Position numbers and translations under genes: made by a program. A DNA stretch of 64,000 nt from Staphylococcus nepalensis (GTDB lineage: Bacteria > Bacillota > Bacilli > Staphylococcales > Staphylococcaceae). The notes under the pieces were generated by a model. That model was not told the DNA's origin. It did no database searches and saw nothing but the letters and a program-made list of their open reading frames with translations. Of the stretch, positions 17,881-27,788 are shown in pieces. How positions within the stretch are numbered: position 1 is the first letter of the stretch; the number at the start of each line of letters is the position of its first letter. The stretch lies in NCBI RefSeq assembly GCF_014635045.1, contig NZ_BMCF01000010.1, positions 26,678 through 90,677 of the forward strand. The letters are read 5' to 3'.

Positions 17881-17926
17881 ATAAAACCAGGTTGAGACCT
17901 TTATTTCTATCTCAACCTGGTTTTAT
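17881..17926. terminator. 17-bp perfect hairpin, bidirectional terminator
   Basis: ATAAAACCAGGTTGAGA (17881-17897) and its exact complement (17910-17926) lie between convergent yktB and the DUF4064 gene, with AT-rich arms on both sides. Confidence 0.9.
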
Positions 17927-17971
17927 ACTGGAGTCATTTAAACGTATATCCTTTTGTTACCAAAGGGTATT

Positions 17972-18484
17972 TTAGTATATATATGGATCATCCTCTTTTT
18001 TCTTTTTTAATTCATCTTCCGGGTTCATGTCACTGTTCTGACGCTGTTGAATATCTTTATCATTATTTCTCTGTTGCTCTTGATAACTTGCATGGTTATA
18101 TTGTTGTTTCTTTTTATCTTTTTTGACTAATAACATAATACCCGCAATCATCCAAAGTATAAGTGCAATAAAATTACCTGTAAAAATACTAACTAAAGCA
18201 GCAGCAACTAAAAGACATCCTGCTAAAATCCTATTGCCTTTAATTGTGAAGACACCTAAGAATCCTAGAATCGTTGCAAATAATAAAAATCCACCTTGCA
18301 TTATTATTGAAGCTTTAAGCGCATCTGCAGATACTGACATGCCTTGTTGTTGATATATTTGATTTAAAGCTTCTTTAGATTCTGGGAAATTTAATAAAAT
18401 TAGCCCTAAAATCATAATTACTAAAAATAATAAACTAAGACCATTTGCAATCCAAGCAAGGATTTTTTCAGCTTTCCGATTCAT
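17972..18484 (-). CDS. DUF4064-type membrane protein
   Basis: This 170-residue protein has four hydrophobic segments (about residues 12-30, 60-77, 83-101, 104-122) and a hydrophilic, Lys/Gln/Asp-rich C-terminal tail of about 45 residues that is probably cytoplasmic and disordered. The arrangement matches the staphylococcal DUF4064 family. A larger relative with the same layout is encoded at 20090-21301, on the other side of mntH. ATG at 18484 with AGGAGGAAAAGT upstream. Function unknown. Confidence 0.8.
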   Translation of the reverse strand: MNRKAEKILAWIANGLSLLFLVIMILGLILLNFPESKEALNQIYQQQGMSVSADALKASIIMQGGFLLFATILGFLGVFTIKGNRILAGCLLVAAALVSIFTGNFIALILWMIAGIMLLVKKDKKKQQYNHASYQEQQRNNDKDIQQRQNSDMNPEDELKKKKEDDPYIY

Positions 18485-18631
18485 ACTTTTCCTCCTAATA
18501 TTTCATTAATACCATCATAGCAAATTTTTTAAAATTTAAAAATCACAAAGTATCATCCCTTAATTACCAAAATATTAATTTTTGAATATAAAGTTAAAAA
18601 CAGTAAAATTTGGGACAAAAAACCTTTTATT

Positions 18632-18645
18632 TTAGGTTGACCTAA
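18632..18645 (+). promoter_or_regulatory. MntR-like operator upstream of mntH
   Basis: TTAGGTTGACCTAA is a perfect six-base inverted repeat (TTAGGT/ACCTAA) around TG, matching the TTTAGGTTAACCTAAA-type MntR box. It lies 58 bases before the mntH ATG. Manganese repression of mntH by an MntR/DtxR-family protein is the expected consequence. Confidence 0.75.
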
Positions 18646-18702
18646 TAAAAAATTCGGAGTAACCTATAAAATATTAATTGTGAATATAGGAGGTGTCTTT
18701 TA

Positions 18703-20046
18703 ATGTCTAAAAATATTAAAATGCACAATAAAAGTTTAGAAGAAATCAACAATACGGTTTCTATCAATACTAATGGCAAATTTAGCCAAAAATTATTATC
18801 TTATTTAGGGCCAGGTCTATTAGTGGCTGTTGGGTATATGGATCCAGGAAATTGGATCACTTCAATGCAAGGCGGTGCTCAATTTGGATACATTTTGCTA
18901 TTCGTAATTTTACTCTCTAGCCTATCAGCCATGTTACTTCAAAGTATGACAGTAAGATTAGGAATAGCAACAGGTATGGACTTAGCACAAGCAACAAAAT
19001 ACTACTTGAATAAACCACTATCTTTTGTATTTTGGATTATTGCTGAGCTAGCAATTATTGCAACCGATATTGCTGAAGTTATTGGTAGTGCGATAGCGTT
19101 AGATTTATTATTTGGAATCCCTTTACTCGTTGGTGCACTCATCACTGTACTAGATGTATTTTTATTACTCTTTATTATGCGTTTTGGTTTCAGAAAAATT
19201 GAAGCTATTGTCGGTACTTTAATTTTCACTGTATTAGTTATATTTATATTTGAAGTATTTATTGCTTCTCCTCATGTAAGTGAAGCTTTAAACGGTTTTT
19301 TACCAAGTAAAACAATCATTACTGATAACGGCGCTTTATTTATTGCGCTTGGTATTATTGGAGCTACAATCATGCCACATAATTTATATCTACATTCTTC
19401 AATTGTGCAGTCAAGAATGTATGATAGAAATAATTTGAAATCTAAGGCTCATGCAATTAAATACGCTACAATGGATTCAAACATTCAACTTTCAATAGCA
19501 TTTGTTATTAATTGTTTATTATTAGTTTTAGGCGCAGCTTTATTTTATGGTGTTAACAGTGATCAATTAGGTGGTTTTTATGATTTGTATCAAGCCTTGC
19601 AAAATCAACCTATATTAGGGGCTTCTATGGGCGCAATTATGAGCACGTTATTTGCAGTTGCATTACTTGCTTCTGGTCAAAATTCTACAATTACTGGAAC
19701 AATGGCAGGACAAATTGTAATGGAAGGGTTTTTACACTTAAAAATTCCAAACTGGTTGCGTCGACTTGTAACACGTCTAATTGCAATTTTACCAATCATA
19801 TTCTGTATCGTTATTTTCAAGAGTGACGAAGGTAAAATAGAGCAATTGCTTATATTCTCACAAGTATTTTTAAGTTTAGCTTTGCCCTTCTCTTTAATAC
19901 CATTACAGTTAGCTACAAATAATCGCTATCTAATGGGACAGTTTAAAAATAAAATGTGGATTAACACAATTTCTTGGTTATTAATTATTATTTTAAGTAT
20001 TTTAAATATTTATTTAATAATTGAAACTTTCCAAGAATTAGGATAA
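18703..20046 (+). CDS. mntH: Nramp-family Mn2+/H+ symporter
   Basis: This 447-residue membrane protein has about eleven helices and imports Mn2+ (and some Fe2+) with protons. The metal-binding signature DPGNW (in [13 protein letters not shown], about residues 46-58) and the helix-6 MPH motif in [14 protein letters not shown] are both present, as is the consensus transport motif [13 protein letters not shown]. Start ATG after GGAGGTG. The MntR-like box upstream supports manganese control. The unit is single-gene, closed by a hairpin at 20053. Confidence 0.96.
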   Translation: MSKNIKMHNKSLEEINNTVSINTNGKFSQKLLSYLGPGLLVAVGYMDPGNWITSMQGGAQFGYILLFVILLSSLSAMLLQSMTVRLGIATGMDLAQATKYYLNKPLSFVFWIIAELAIIATDIAEVIGSAIALDLLFGIPLLVGALITVLDVFLLLFIMRFGFRKIEAIVGTLIFTVLVIFIFEVFIASPHVSEALNGFLPSKTIITDNGALFIALGIIGATIMPHNLYLHSSIVQSRMYDRNNLKSKAHAIKYATMDSNIQLSIAFVINCLLLVLGAALFYGVNSDQLGGFYDLYQALQNQPILGASMGAIMSTLFAVALLASGQNSTITGTMAGQIVMEGFLHLKIPNWLRRLVTRLIAILPIIFCIVIFKSDEGKIEQLLIFSQVFLSLALPFSLIPLQLATNNRYLMGQFKNKMWINTISWLLIIILSILNIYLIIETFQELG

Positions 20047-20052
20047 AAAAGG

Positions 20053-20080
20053 CCGAGTGCACAATATAATTTGCACTCGG
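20053..20080. terminator. Terminator between convergent mntH and auxB-like gene
   Basis: CCGAGTGCA (20053-20061) pairs with TGCACTCGG (20072-20080). AAAAAA precedes and TCGTTTTTG follows, suitable for both strands. Confidence 0.85.
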
Positions 20081-20089
20081 TCGTTTTTG

Positions 20090-21301
20090 TTACTTTTCAT
20101 TTTCTGAATTTGTTTCTTCAGATTGCTCATTTTTATCTGACGACTTATTTTGATCATTTATATCTTTTTCTTCAGATTGTTGAGTTGTGATTTTTTTTCG
20201 CTCTTCAAAATTCATTCTTCGTTGATTCACTGCACTCGGTTGTTGCTTACGTCTTTCCTTTTCACGCTGTTTACGTTCTTTCTTTTCTTGTTTGATTCTA
20301 GCTTTTTCCTCTGCCTTCTCTTGTTTCAATCTAGCAGCTTCTTCTGCTTGTTCTTGTTTAAGACGTTGTTGTTCTTCATATGCTTCTTGTTTGCGCTGTT
20401 GTTCTTTTTCGAATGCTTCTTGTCTATATCTAGCTTCTTCTTCAGATTGTTGGTTAGCAAAATCTTGCGCCTCATTATCGTCTTGAGCATTTTCTTCTAT
20501 ATTATTTGGTTGTTTTTTAGATTTATAATTATATTTCGCTTGTCTTGATAATACTTGAGGTTCTTCATCTGTTGCATTTACATCCGCATTTACTTTATCT
20601 GCAACTTCAGAACTGTACCCACCTCTTCTTAATTGATGTTCATCATCTGATGGTCGTTCTACGTCAGAAGTTTCTTGTTGTACATTGTATTGTGGATTTG
20701 GTTGAGATTTTGGTTGTGGTTCTGGATCTGGTTGTGGTTCTGGATCTGGTTGTGGTTCTGGATCTGGTTGTGGTTCTTGCTCATATCTTTGGTCATTATA
20801 ACCGCCTTGGAAACCACCAGTATAATACGTTGGTATGGTTTCTACTTTCTCTTTACGTGCAAACATCATGATTGCTACTATTAAAAAGAGAATTGGTATA
20901 ATTAATGGCACGAACAATAGTACTAAAGGCAATGTTACAATCATAGCTATTAAAAATAAGAAACCAGATAAAATTCTGATATTCATTGAAATTAACGCTA
21001 AAAATGATATTAATAAGCAAACAATAAAGTATACAATAACAGCCCATATCCCATTTTGTAACCAAATGACAAATTGAATTGTATTTAATCCATTATTCGT
21101 TAATATTTGTTGAATAAAATCATTACCATTTAATGATGTTTCTAAATTTTGAATAGAGCTTTCACTACTAAAAGAGACTAATGCAATAAACATTGTTACT
21201 ATAGTTAATAAAAGTAGGAATATCCAGCTCAACCAACCCAATACTTTTTCTGCTAGTCGACTCACTGGACGCCTAACTTGAGTATATTGTTCTCCTGACA
21301 T
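20090..21301 (-). CDS. auxB: AuxB-like membrane protein with long disordered tail
   Basis: This 403-residue protein has about four hydrophobic segments in residues 20-160 and a hydrophilic C-terminal tail of about 240 residues. The tail has PEPQPD repeats (encoded by an 18-bp tandem repeat), then a Gln/Glu/Arg/Lys-rich coiled-coil-like region with many QE, EEQ and RLKQEQAEEAA units. In S. aureus the gene between potD and mntH encodes AuxB, an auxiliary factor reported to support lipoteichoic acid stability and beta-lactam resistance; the assignment here rests on position and layout. ATG at 21301 is chosen for its TAAGGAG site. An upstream ATG at 21331 is less likely. Confidence 0.7.
   Translation of the reverse strand: MSGEQYTQVRRPVSRLAEKVLGWLSWIFLLLLTIVTMFIALVSFSSESSIQNLETSLNGNDFIQQILTNNGLNTIQFVIWLQNGIWAVIVYFIVCLLISFLALISMNIRILSGFLFLIAMIVTLPLVLLFVPLIIPILFLIVAIMMFARKEKVETIPTYYTGGFQGGYNDQRYEQEPQPDPEPQPDPEPQPDPEPQPKSQPNPQYNVQQETSDVERPSDDEHQLRRGGYSSEVADKVNADVNATDEEPQVLSRQAKYNYKSKKQPNNIEENAQDDNEAQDFANQQSEEEARYRQEAFEKEQQRKQEAYEEQQRLKQEQAEEAARLKQEKAEEKARIKQEKKERKQREKERRKQQPSAVNQRRMNFEERKKITTQQSEEKDINDQNKSSDKNEQSEETNSENEK
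20711..20776 (-). repeat. 18-bp tandem repeat in the auxB-like gene
   Basis: TGGTTGTGGTTCTGGATC (plus strand) occurs three times exactly (20711-20728, 20729-20746, 20747-20764) plus 12 bases of a fourth copy. It encodes PEPQPD units. Copy-number change would keep frame. Confidence 0.95.
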
Positions 21302-21375
21302 TTCTATACAACTCCTTATACTACTTATCAAACTATTATATCGAATAAACGATAAAATAACTACTATACTACGTT

Positions 21376-22442
21376 TTAATTTAACGACATTTTAAAATTT
21401 AAAAACCGCTCATTATACTCACTTAATGTATCTTTACCCAAATTTTTATAAATTTCTAAATGGCTTTGTACAGATTTTGAGGGATAAAATCGTTCATCAT
21501 TTTTTATATAGTTTGGCAATTGATCTCTTGATGATTTATTTGGCGTGGCGTAGGCTACCCATTCTGTATTTTGTTTACTATTTTGTGTATTAAGTATAAA
21601 ATTAATGAATTGATGTGCGCCTGCTTTGTTTTGTGCAGTTTTAGGGATAACCATGTTATCAAACCATAAATTGGGCCCTTCTTTTGGAACAATATAGTCA
21701 AAATCACTATTATTTTGTATGATAGATGCTGCTACACCGCTCCATACCACTGCTATATTTGCCTCGTGCTGTTCAAGCATCATCGAAATTTCATCGCCTA
21801 CAACACCTCTCACATTAGGGCTTAAAACCTTCAAGTCATTCTCTGCCTTTTTTAAATGTTGGGTTTGTGTATCATTTAAACTGTAACCTAATTTATTTAA
21901 ACTTAAACCAATAATTTCTCTAGCACCATCAATTAACAATATGTCATTTTTATATTTTGTATGATACAAACTTTTCCATGAACTAAAATCGTCATCGGGG
22001 TAAACATCTTTATTATACAAAATGCCGACCGTTCCAAAAAAGTATGGAATTGAATAACGATTACCTTTGTCAAATGGCATATTCATATAATCTTTATCTA
22101 AATTTTTTATATTGGGTATTTTCTCATGATTTAACGGTAATAACAAATTTTCATTTTTTGTACTGTATATTCGCTGGGAAAAGCAACATCATAGTGGGTA
22201 CCACCATTACGAATTTTTGCTTCCATCGCTTCATTAGAATCAAAAGTCTCATATACCACTTTTATCCCTGTTTCTTTTTGAAAATTTTTAATTAATTTAG
22301 GATCAATGTACTCTCCCCAGTTATATACATAAATTTTTTTACCTGTACCCGATTGGTTTTTGGCAGTAAATTTTTGGCTTAAAAAAAGACACAATAATCC
22401 AATAGCAACGGATAATATGATTAATTGTAAAAACCGTTTCAT
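21376..22442 (-). pseudogene. potD: potD, spermidine/putrescine-binding lipoprotein, frameshifted
   Basis: The N-terminal frame (22442-22131) has a hydrophobic leader, YVYNWGEYIDPKLI and FPSEYTVQKMK, then ends abnormally. The rest (to 21376) continues in another frame with LLLPLNHEKIPNI and MLEQHEANIAVVWSGVA. The frames join at a run of six T's (22154-22159, plus strand); one more base would restore a protein of about 355 residues. PotD is the extracellular polyamine receptor of PotABCD. As written, no full receptor can be made unless frameshifting or an assembly error is involved. The companion potC and potA genes are also broken, which favours real decay. Confidence 0.85.
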
Positions 22443-22498
22443 TGCTACATCACCTGTTTCAATTGCTTATTGCGTTTAAATAATTTTCTCATTATAAA

Positions 22499-23249
22499 TT
22501 AGCCTAATATACCTGATATAATTGTTATAAAGAGCATCGTGGATATCGCATTGATTTCCATACTTATACCTTTCCGAGCCATAGCATAAACGTCTACTGA
22601 CAATACGCTAAATCCATTTCCTGTAACAAAAAAATTACTGTAAAATCATCTATTGAATAAGTTAATGCCATGAAAAAACCGCCAATTATTGAAGGAAATA
22701 AATATGGTAACATCACTTTATTTAAAACTTGGAAATCACTTGCTCCAAGATCTCGTGCTGCATCTAATATATAAACATTCATTTCATGTAATTTAGGTAA
22801 TACAATAATAACCACAATAGGAATACAAAAAGCAATATGAGATACTAACACCGTTATAAAGCCTAGCCCCAACCCTGTAAAATGACCTATTGCTGTAAAC
22901 ATAATTAAAAAAGAAGCGCCAATAACAACATCTGAAGATACCATTAATACATTATTTAAAGTTAACAATGATATTTTTAATTTTTTGTTACGTAAATGGT
23001 ACAACGCAATAGCACCCATTGTTCCAATCATAGTGGCAACTGAAGCTGCTAATAATGCAACTGCTACCGTATTAAATATAACTGCCATGAGTCTTTCATT
23101 TTTAAATAGAGACTGGTAATGCGCTAATGTAAATTGATCAAAATGGATCATATCGCCTGCTGAATTAAATGAATAAATCATTAAAATAATATTGGAATAT
23201 ACAACACTGTGATTAACATACCGATATATAATTTGCCATACCATTTCAT
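22499..23249 (-). pseudogene. potC: potC, polyamine ABC transporter permease, two frameshifts
   Basis: Translation from the ATG at 23249 gives MKWYGKLYIGMLITVLYIPI and stops at once. One extra base near 23181-23193 shifts into the main frame (ILMIYSFNSAGDMIHFDQFT onward, with the permease EAA-like DAARDLGASDFQVLNKVMLP). A second lesion at a run of seven A's (22628-22634) removes a base, and the true C terminus (VTGNGFSVLSVDVYAMARKG, ending GILG at 22499) is read in another frame. Two separate indels in a gene of about 250 codons argue for loss of function. Confidence 0.85.
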
Positions 23250-23254
23250 ATGAT

Positions 23255-24058
23255 TCATCCTTTTACAATTGTATTTTTTGTATTAGTTATAATTAAGACA
23301 AATGCCATAAAGAGAATCAGAAACAATGCTATCGTTGACCCCATGCCATAATTTTGAATAACTAAGAATTGTTCCTCAATAGCTGTACCCATATTAATCA
23401 CTTTATTACCTGCAATTAATCTTGTAATCATAAATAGTGAAAGCGCAGGGATAAAAGTAACTTGGACACCCGTTAATACACCTCGTTTCGTCAAAGGAGC
23501 AATCACTTTTCTAAATATTATTAACCGACTAGCACCGAGATCACTTGAAGCTTGTAACAAGTTGTTAGGAATGTCTTTCATACTATTAAAGATAGGTAGA
23601 ATCATAAATGGAATGTAAATATAACTGGCAACGATTAAAAAAGCAGGCACAGTAAATAATAGTTCCAATTTAGGCAAGTGCAAACCATATAATATTCGGT
23701 TGATAATACCATCATGACTGAACAAACCAATAAATGCATAGGTCTTCAGTAGTAAATTAATCCAAGTAGGTATAATTAGGATAAGCAACCAAAGACTTTG
23801 ATATTTAGATATTCGAATGAAATAAGCTGCTGGATAACTAATGCATAAAGTCATTATTGTGATCGCCGTAGCATACATGATAGAATCCCAAATCATTCTA
23901 AAATATTTTGTGGTCATGATTTGTTTATAATTATCTAAATTGAAATGACCATGAATATCAATCATTGAAAAGTAGATAAGCAGAATCACAGGAATAACAA
24001 CAAAAAGAAGCATCCACAATATATATGGTATAAATAAATAACCATTAATTTTGCGCAT
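23255..24058 (-). CDS. potB: Spermidine/putrescine ABC transporter permease PotB (apparently intact)
   Basis: The frame of 267 codons is open, with six predicted helices. The permease loop [20 protein letters not shown] fits the EAA motif that docks onto PotA, and the C terminus is complete. PotB would form the channel with PotC, energised by PotA. Its ATG (24058) overlaps the end of potA by 14 bases and has a GAGGATG site. Because potA, potC and potD all carry frameshifts, the protein probably has no working partner. It may simply not yet have collected a disabling mutation. Confidence 0.85.
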   Translation of the reverse strand: MRKINGYLFIPYILWMLLFVVIPVILLIYFSMIDIHGHFNLDNYKQIMTTKYFRMIWDSIMYATAITIMTLCISYPAAYFIRISKYQSLWLLILIIPTWINLLLKTYAFIGLFSHDGIINRILYGLHLPKLELLFTVPAFLIVASYIYIPFMILPIFNSMKDIPNNLLQASSDLGASRLIIFRKVIAPLTKRGVLTGVQVTFIPALSLFMITRLIAGNKVINMGTAIEEQFLVIQNYGMGSTIALFLILFMAFVLIITNTKNTIVKG

Positions 24059-25144
24059 TGTTACCATCCTCATAACTTTCAATTCGTTTATCAAATGCTT
24101 CTTCAGTCTCACCAGGTACCATGATATGAATGGCTTCAGGTTCGAAGTATAAACTTACTTTACTGCCAACCTCAGCTTTTTTAGTAGAATGAATCAGCCA
24201 TTCATAGCCTTTTTTATCAACACAATTCATCTCATAGTGGACGCCCCTAAATAACATAGAATCGACAGTGACTTCAAATAACCCATGATTAGGCGGTTCC
24301 AAAGATATGTCTTCTGGACGAATGATGACATCGACTTGTTGTTGTGTAGGGATGCCTTTATCAATACAATTGAATACTTGTCCGTAAATATCTACCACAA
24401 AATCTTCAACCATTGTTCCTTTTACGATATTAGATTCTCCAATAAAGTCAGCAACAAATCGATTCACTGGTTCATCGTAAATATCTATAGGCGATCCAAA
24501 TTGTTGTATTTTTCCATCTTTCATTACAAAAATATAATCACTCAATGCTAATGCTTCTTCTTGATCATGTGTGACAAATATAAAAGTAATACCTAACCTT
24601 GATTGTATATCCCTTAATTCATATTGCATCTCAGTTCTTAACTTTAAATCTAATGCAGACAACGATTCATCTAGAAGTAAAATCTCAGGCTCATTCACTA
24701 TAGCCCGGGCGATTGCAATACGTTGTTTTGTCCACCACTCATGCCGTCAACCATTCTATTTTCAAACCCAGTTAATTTCACTAATTTTAAAGCTTCTTGC
24801 ACTTTAGCCTTAATTACTTGTTTGCTTAGCTTTTTAATTTTTAAACCAAATGCGATATTATCAAAAACATTTAAGTGTGAGAATAACGCGTAATCTTGAA
24901 AAACAGTATTTACTTTTCTCTTGTTAGCAGGAATGTGATTAATCGTTTTACCTTTGTATATGATTTCACCACTATCAACTTGTTCAAAGCCTACGATAAG
25001 TTTAAGTATTGTAGTTTTCCCGTAACCAGAAGGCCCTAATAATGTGTAAAAATGACTAGAGTCGATATTCAAATCTATATCATTTAAAACTTGGGATTCT
25101 CCATAGGATTTACTAACGGATTGGAATGTTAATAAGGGGGTCAT
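24045..25144 (-). pseudogene. potA: potA, polyamine transporter ATPase, frameshifted
   Basis: The first frame (25144-24698) carries Walker [12 protein letters not shown] (a Tyr where Ser or Cys is usual), a Q-loop in [20 protein letters not shown] and the ABC signature start GMSGGQ. It then goes out of frame where the family has QQR-AIARA. The second frame resumes with [20 protein letters not shown] (Walker B, D-loop), the H-loop [14 protein letters not shown] and the TOBE regulatory domain. One base is missing near 24725-24732. The split falls inside the signature region, so neither part can act as an ATPase alone. Confidence 0.85.
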
Positions 25145-25219
25145 ACTTTATCCTCCTATAAATATAATACTGTTGTAATAGCTATCATTTTTACGTACCT
25201 TGACACCATATTTTTTAAT

Positions 25220-25460
25220 TTATGTATTTAGTTTGACTTGATTTAAATTATAATAAGTCTCTTTCTTCAGCATATCGATTATCACGCCTATCCAATAAAA
25301 ATAACGCTTTGCCTTAGAGACAAAAATTCAATGTATCAGAATCAGAGGTACCAAAATTTTATATAAAGTATTAGGTTTCAAAGTAACTAATAGCGCCTCT
25401 GTTTAAAACCATTTGGTTGTGCGGCTTCAATTTAATTGATCATCTCTTCTCAAGTTTTTC
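25220..25460 (-). pseudogene. Remnant of a cupin/XRE-type regulator upstream of potA
   Basis: Minus-strand pieces in different frames read NLRRDDQLN, then LVTLKPNTLY, and near the end VIIDMLKKETYYNLNQVKLN with a stop at 25220. The last two resemble the C-terminal cupin half of XRE-family regulators (LVTLKPGT--; --LLKKGD-YYF). In S. aureus such a regulator lies immediately upstream of potA. The match is made by eye on short pieces with several frame changes, so confidence is limited. Confidence 0.45.
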
Positions 25461-25770
25461 ATAATGAATTTTATACCTCTTTTATGTCTCACTTTTTAAA
25501 CACTAGGTTTTTAAAATTTTAGTATGTATTGTACTAAAACTTATAATATATTAAAAAATTTTTCCATATTGGTAGTGCACATTCACTTTCAATACTGAAA
25601 AACGTTTGATAAATTAAATTTTCTACGATTTTTTCTTGAACGCACTGTTTTACCCTTCTTAGACTTTTGAGTTTTCCCTTATATTCTTAATGACAAATCA
25701 ATTAATTTATTCATATTTATTATCGTTTACAATCTATTTTGACACACACACTTTCAATTACTTCAAAAAA
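25461..25770. other. Non-coding stretch between regulator remnant and yktA terminator
   Basis: Very AT-rich DNA with no recognisable frame. It may contain the unrecognisable N-terminal part of the lost regulator gene. Confidence 0.4.
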
Positions 25771-25835
25771 GGCTATACTTTATTTACTTTTATTAAACGT
25801 TTTTTAGCGCTTAATAAAAATATCAAAGTATAGCC
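25771..25835 (-). terminator. Terminator of yktA
   Basis: GGCTATACTTT (25771-25781) pairs exactly with AAAGTATAGCC (25825-25835), with an inner TTTATTAA/TTAATAAA stem. AAAAAA lies left of it, giving a U-run on the minus strand. Confidence 0.8.
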
Positions 25836-25848
25836 TGTATGACAACAC

Positions 25849-26127
25849 TTATTTTTCTTTTGAACTGAAATATTTTTGGTTAGGCGATGTTTGAACGGAC
25901 TTTACTGCTTGATAACTATTATAACCACTTTGTTTTTCAAATGTTTTAAAAATTTGTTTTTCTTCAGCCTTGCTTGGGACAATATTTTTAAATTGCTGAT
26001 AACGATTTAAAAGGTCTTCGCCTTCAACTTGCGATTCGTAATACTTCTCTATTGCATTAAAAAAAGCCACCACCTGCAACATTTCTTCATTAGACCAATC
26101 AAGGTCTAAGGGGTATGAATACTCCAT
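25849..26127 (-). CDS. yktA: UPF0223 family protein
   Basis: This 92-residue protein begins [20 protein letters not shown], the typical UPF0223 N terminus, and includes [10 protein letters not shown] and [19 protein letters not shown]. It is helical and soluble, with no known function. Its location next to pdhD is conserved in staphylococci, and B. subtilis YktA is the homologue. ATG with an AGGTGGG ribosome site upstream. Confidence 0.88.
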   Translation of the reverse strand: MEYSYPLDLDWSNEEMLQVVAFFNAIEKYYESQVEGEDLLNRYQQFKNIVPSKAEEKQIFKTFEKQSGYNSYQAVKSVQTSPNQKYFSSKEK

Positions 26128-26188
26128 ATACTAACCCACCTTTATGTTACCTATTATATGCCGAATTTTTAAGATTTAATTTAAAAAA

Positions 26189-26237
26189 GGACGGAACAGA
26201 AACCAAATTTAAGAAATTGATTTCATATGCCCGCCCC
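26189..26237 (-). terminator. Imperfect terminator hairpin after pdhD
   Basis: In the minus-strand transcript GGGGCGGG...GAAATC folds on GGTTTCTGTTCCGTCC, followed by TTTTTT. It carries the same 13-base GGTTTCTGTTCCG piece (26192-26204, complement) as the typA-side hairpin. Confidence 0.6.
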
Positions 26238-26378
26238 TACAAAGATGCTATATTGCTTAAAAGTGCACATTAAATTATTTAAAATAAATCATCTACTATG
26301 ATATGCCGATTTCTAAATAAGTTGAAATGGAAACAATTAATCACTAGCACTTTGTCTTTTATATAAAAATTGCTTTAA

Positions 26379-27785
26379 TTACATAGTATGAACTGGTAAT
26401 CCTAAAGCTTTCTCAGCAGCTTCCATAGACATTTCACCTAATGTTGGGTGCGCATGTACAGTTAATGCTAAGTCTTCTGCGTTCATACCAGCTTCAATTG
26501 CTAAACCTAACTCAGAGATAATATCAGAAGCGCCAGTACCAACTACTTGAGCACCTACTAATGTATTATCTTCTTTAAGTGTTATTAATTTAACAAAACC
26601 GGTTGTGTCATCTAATGATAATGCACGGCCGTTAGCTGCATAAGGGAATTTAGAAGCAGTAACTTCTAATCCTTCTTCTTTAGCTTGTGCTTCAGTATAA
26701 CCTACTTGTGCAAGTTCTGGTTCAGTGAAACATACAGCTGGCATACCGATGTAATCAACTTCAGATGCTTCACCGGAAATAACTTCAGCAGCTACTTTCG
26801 CTTCATAACTAGCTTTATGTGCTAATGGTAATCCAGGAACGATATCACCAATTGCAAAGATATTTTCAGCAGAAGTACGGCTTTGTTTATCTACTTCTAA
26901 TAATCCACGATCAGCAAATTTAAGACCAATTTCTTCTAAACCTAACTCATCAGTGTTTGGGCGACGACCAACAGTTACCAGTACATAGTCTGCATCGATT
27001 GTTTGTTCTTCGCCTTTAACTTCATATGTTACTTTAACGCCATCGTCAGTTTCTTCAGCAGATTTTGCCATCGCTTCAGTTACAATTTCAACGCCTTTTT
27101 CTTTCATACCTTTTTTAACAGGTTGCGTCATTTGTTTTTCAAAGCCACCTAGTATGTCTTTTGCACCTTCTAAAATCGTAACTTCTGAACCAAAGTTAGC
27201 AAAAGCAGTACCTAATTCAGAACCAATATAACCGCCACCAACGACAACTAATTTACCAGGAACTTCTTGTAAATTTAAAGCGCCAGTTGAATCGATTACG
27301 CGGTTACCGAATTTGAAGTTAGGGATTTCAATTGGTCTAGAACCAGTTGCAATAATCGCGTTTTTAAAGTTATAAGTTTGAGCACTTTTTTCGTCCATAA
27401 CGCGTAAGCTGTTATTATCTACAAAATAAGCTTCACCTTTAACGATTTCTACTTTATTACCTTTTAATAGTCCTTCAACACCACCAGTTAATTTTTTAAC
27501 AACTGATTGCTTGAATTCTTGAACTTTATCAAATTTAAGTGAAACACTTTCAGCAATAACACCTAAATCTTCAGAGTTTTGAGTTTCATTATAACGGTGA
27601 GATGCATGTAATAATGCTTTTGATGGGATACAACCAACGTTAAGACATACGCCACCTAATTCGCCTTTTTCAACGATTGTTACTTTTTGACCTAATTGAG
27701 CTGCGCGAATTGCTGCAACATATCCTCCAGGTCCGGCTCCGATTACAATAGTATCTGTTTCAATTGGGAAATCTCCAACTACCAT
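26379..27785 (-). CDS. pdhD: Dihydrolipoyl dehydrogenase (E3 of pyruvate dehydrogenase)
   Basis: This 468-residue FAD flavoprotein reoxidises dihydrolipoyl-E2 with NAD+. Features in order: FAD-binding [17 protein letters not shown] (about 17-33), redox-active disulfide [16 protein letters not shown] (about 44-59), NAD-binding [15 protein letters not shown]-binding ENIFAIGDI, and the catalytic His-Glu pair in [15 protein letters not shown] near the C terminus. It is the last gene of pdhABCD, starting three bases after the pdhC stop. It may also serve other 2-oxoacid dehydrogenases. Confidence 0.97.
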   Translation of the reverse strand: MVVGDFPIETDTIVIGAGPGGYVAAIRAAQLGQKVTIVEKGELGGVCLNVGCIPSKALLHASHRYNETQNSEDLGVIAESVSLKFDKVQEFKQSVVKKLTGGVEGLLKGNKVEIVKGEAYFVDNNSLRVMDEKSAQTYNFKNAIIATGSRPIEIPNFKFGNRVIDSTGALNLQEVPGKLVVVGGGYIGSELGTAFANFGSEVTILEGAKDILGGFEKQMTQPVKKGMKEKGVEIVTEAMAKSAEETDDGVKVTYEVKGEEQTIDADYVLVTVGRRPNTDELGLEEIGLKFADRGLLEVDKQSRTSAENIFAIGDIVPGLPLAHKASYEAKVAAEVISGEASEVDYIGMPAVCFTEPELAQVGYTEAQAKEEGLEVTASKFPYAANGRALSLDDTTGFVKLITLKEDNTLVGAQVVGTGASDIISELGLAIEAGMNAEDLALTVHAHPTLGEMSMEAAEKALGLPVHTM

Positions 27786-27788
27786 GTT

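Noticed and set aside
20711..20776. Tandem repeat as CRISPR-like or satellite DNA
   Set aside because: The units are directly adjacent, in frame and coding (PEPQPD), so it is a coding minisatellite.
20150..20884. Several overlapping plus-strand frames rich in Phe, Ser, Cys or Trp
   Set aside because: They are antisense shadows of the low-complexity tail of the AuxB-like gene; the compositions simply mirror its Q/E/K and PEPQPD codons.
22131..22146. Programmed frameshifting at the potD A-run as a regulatory device
   Set aside because: potA and potC have unrelated lesions, so general decay is the simpler explanation.
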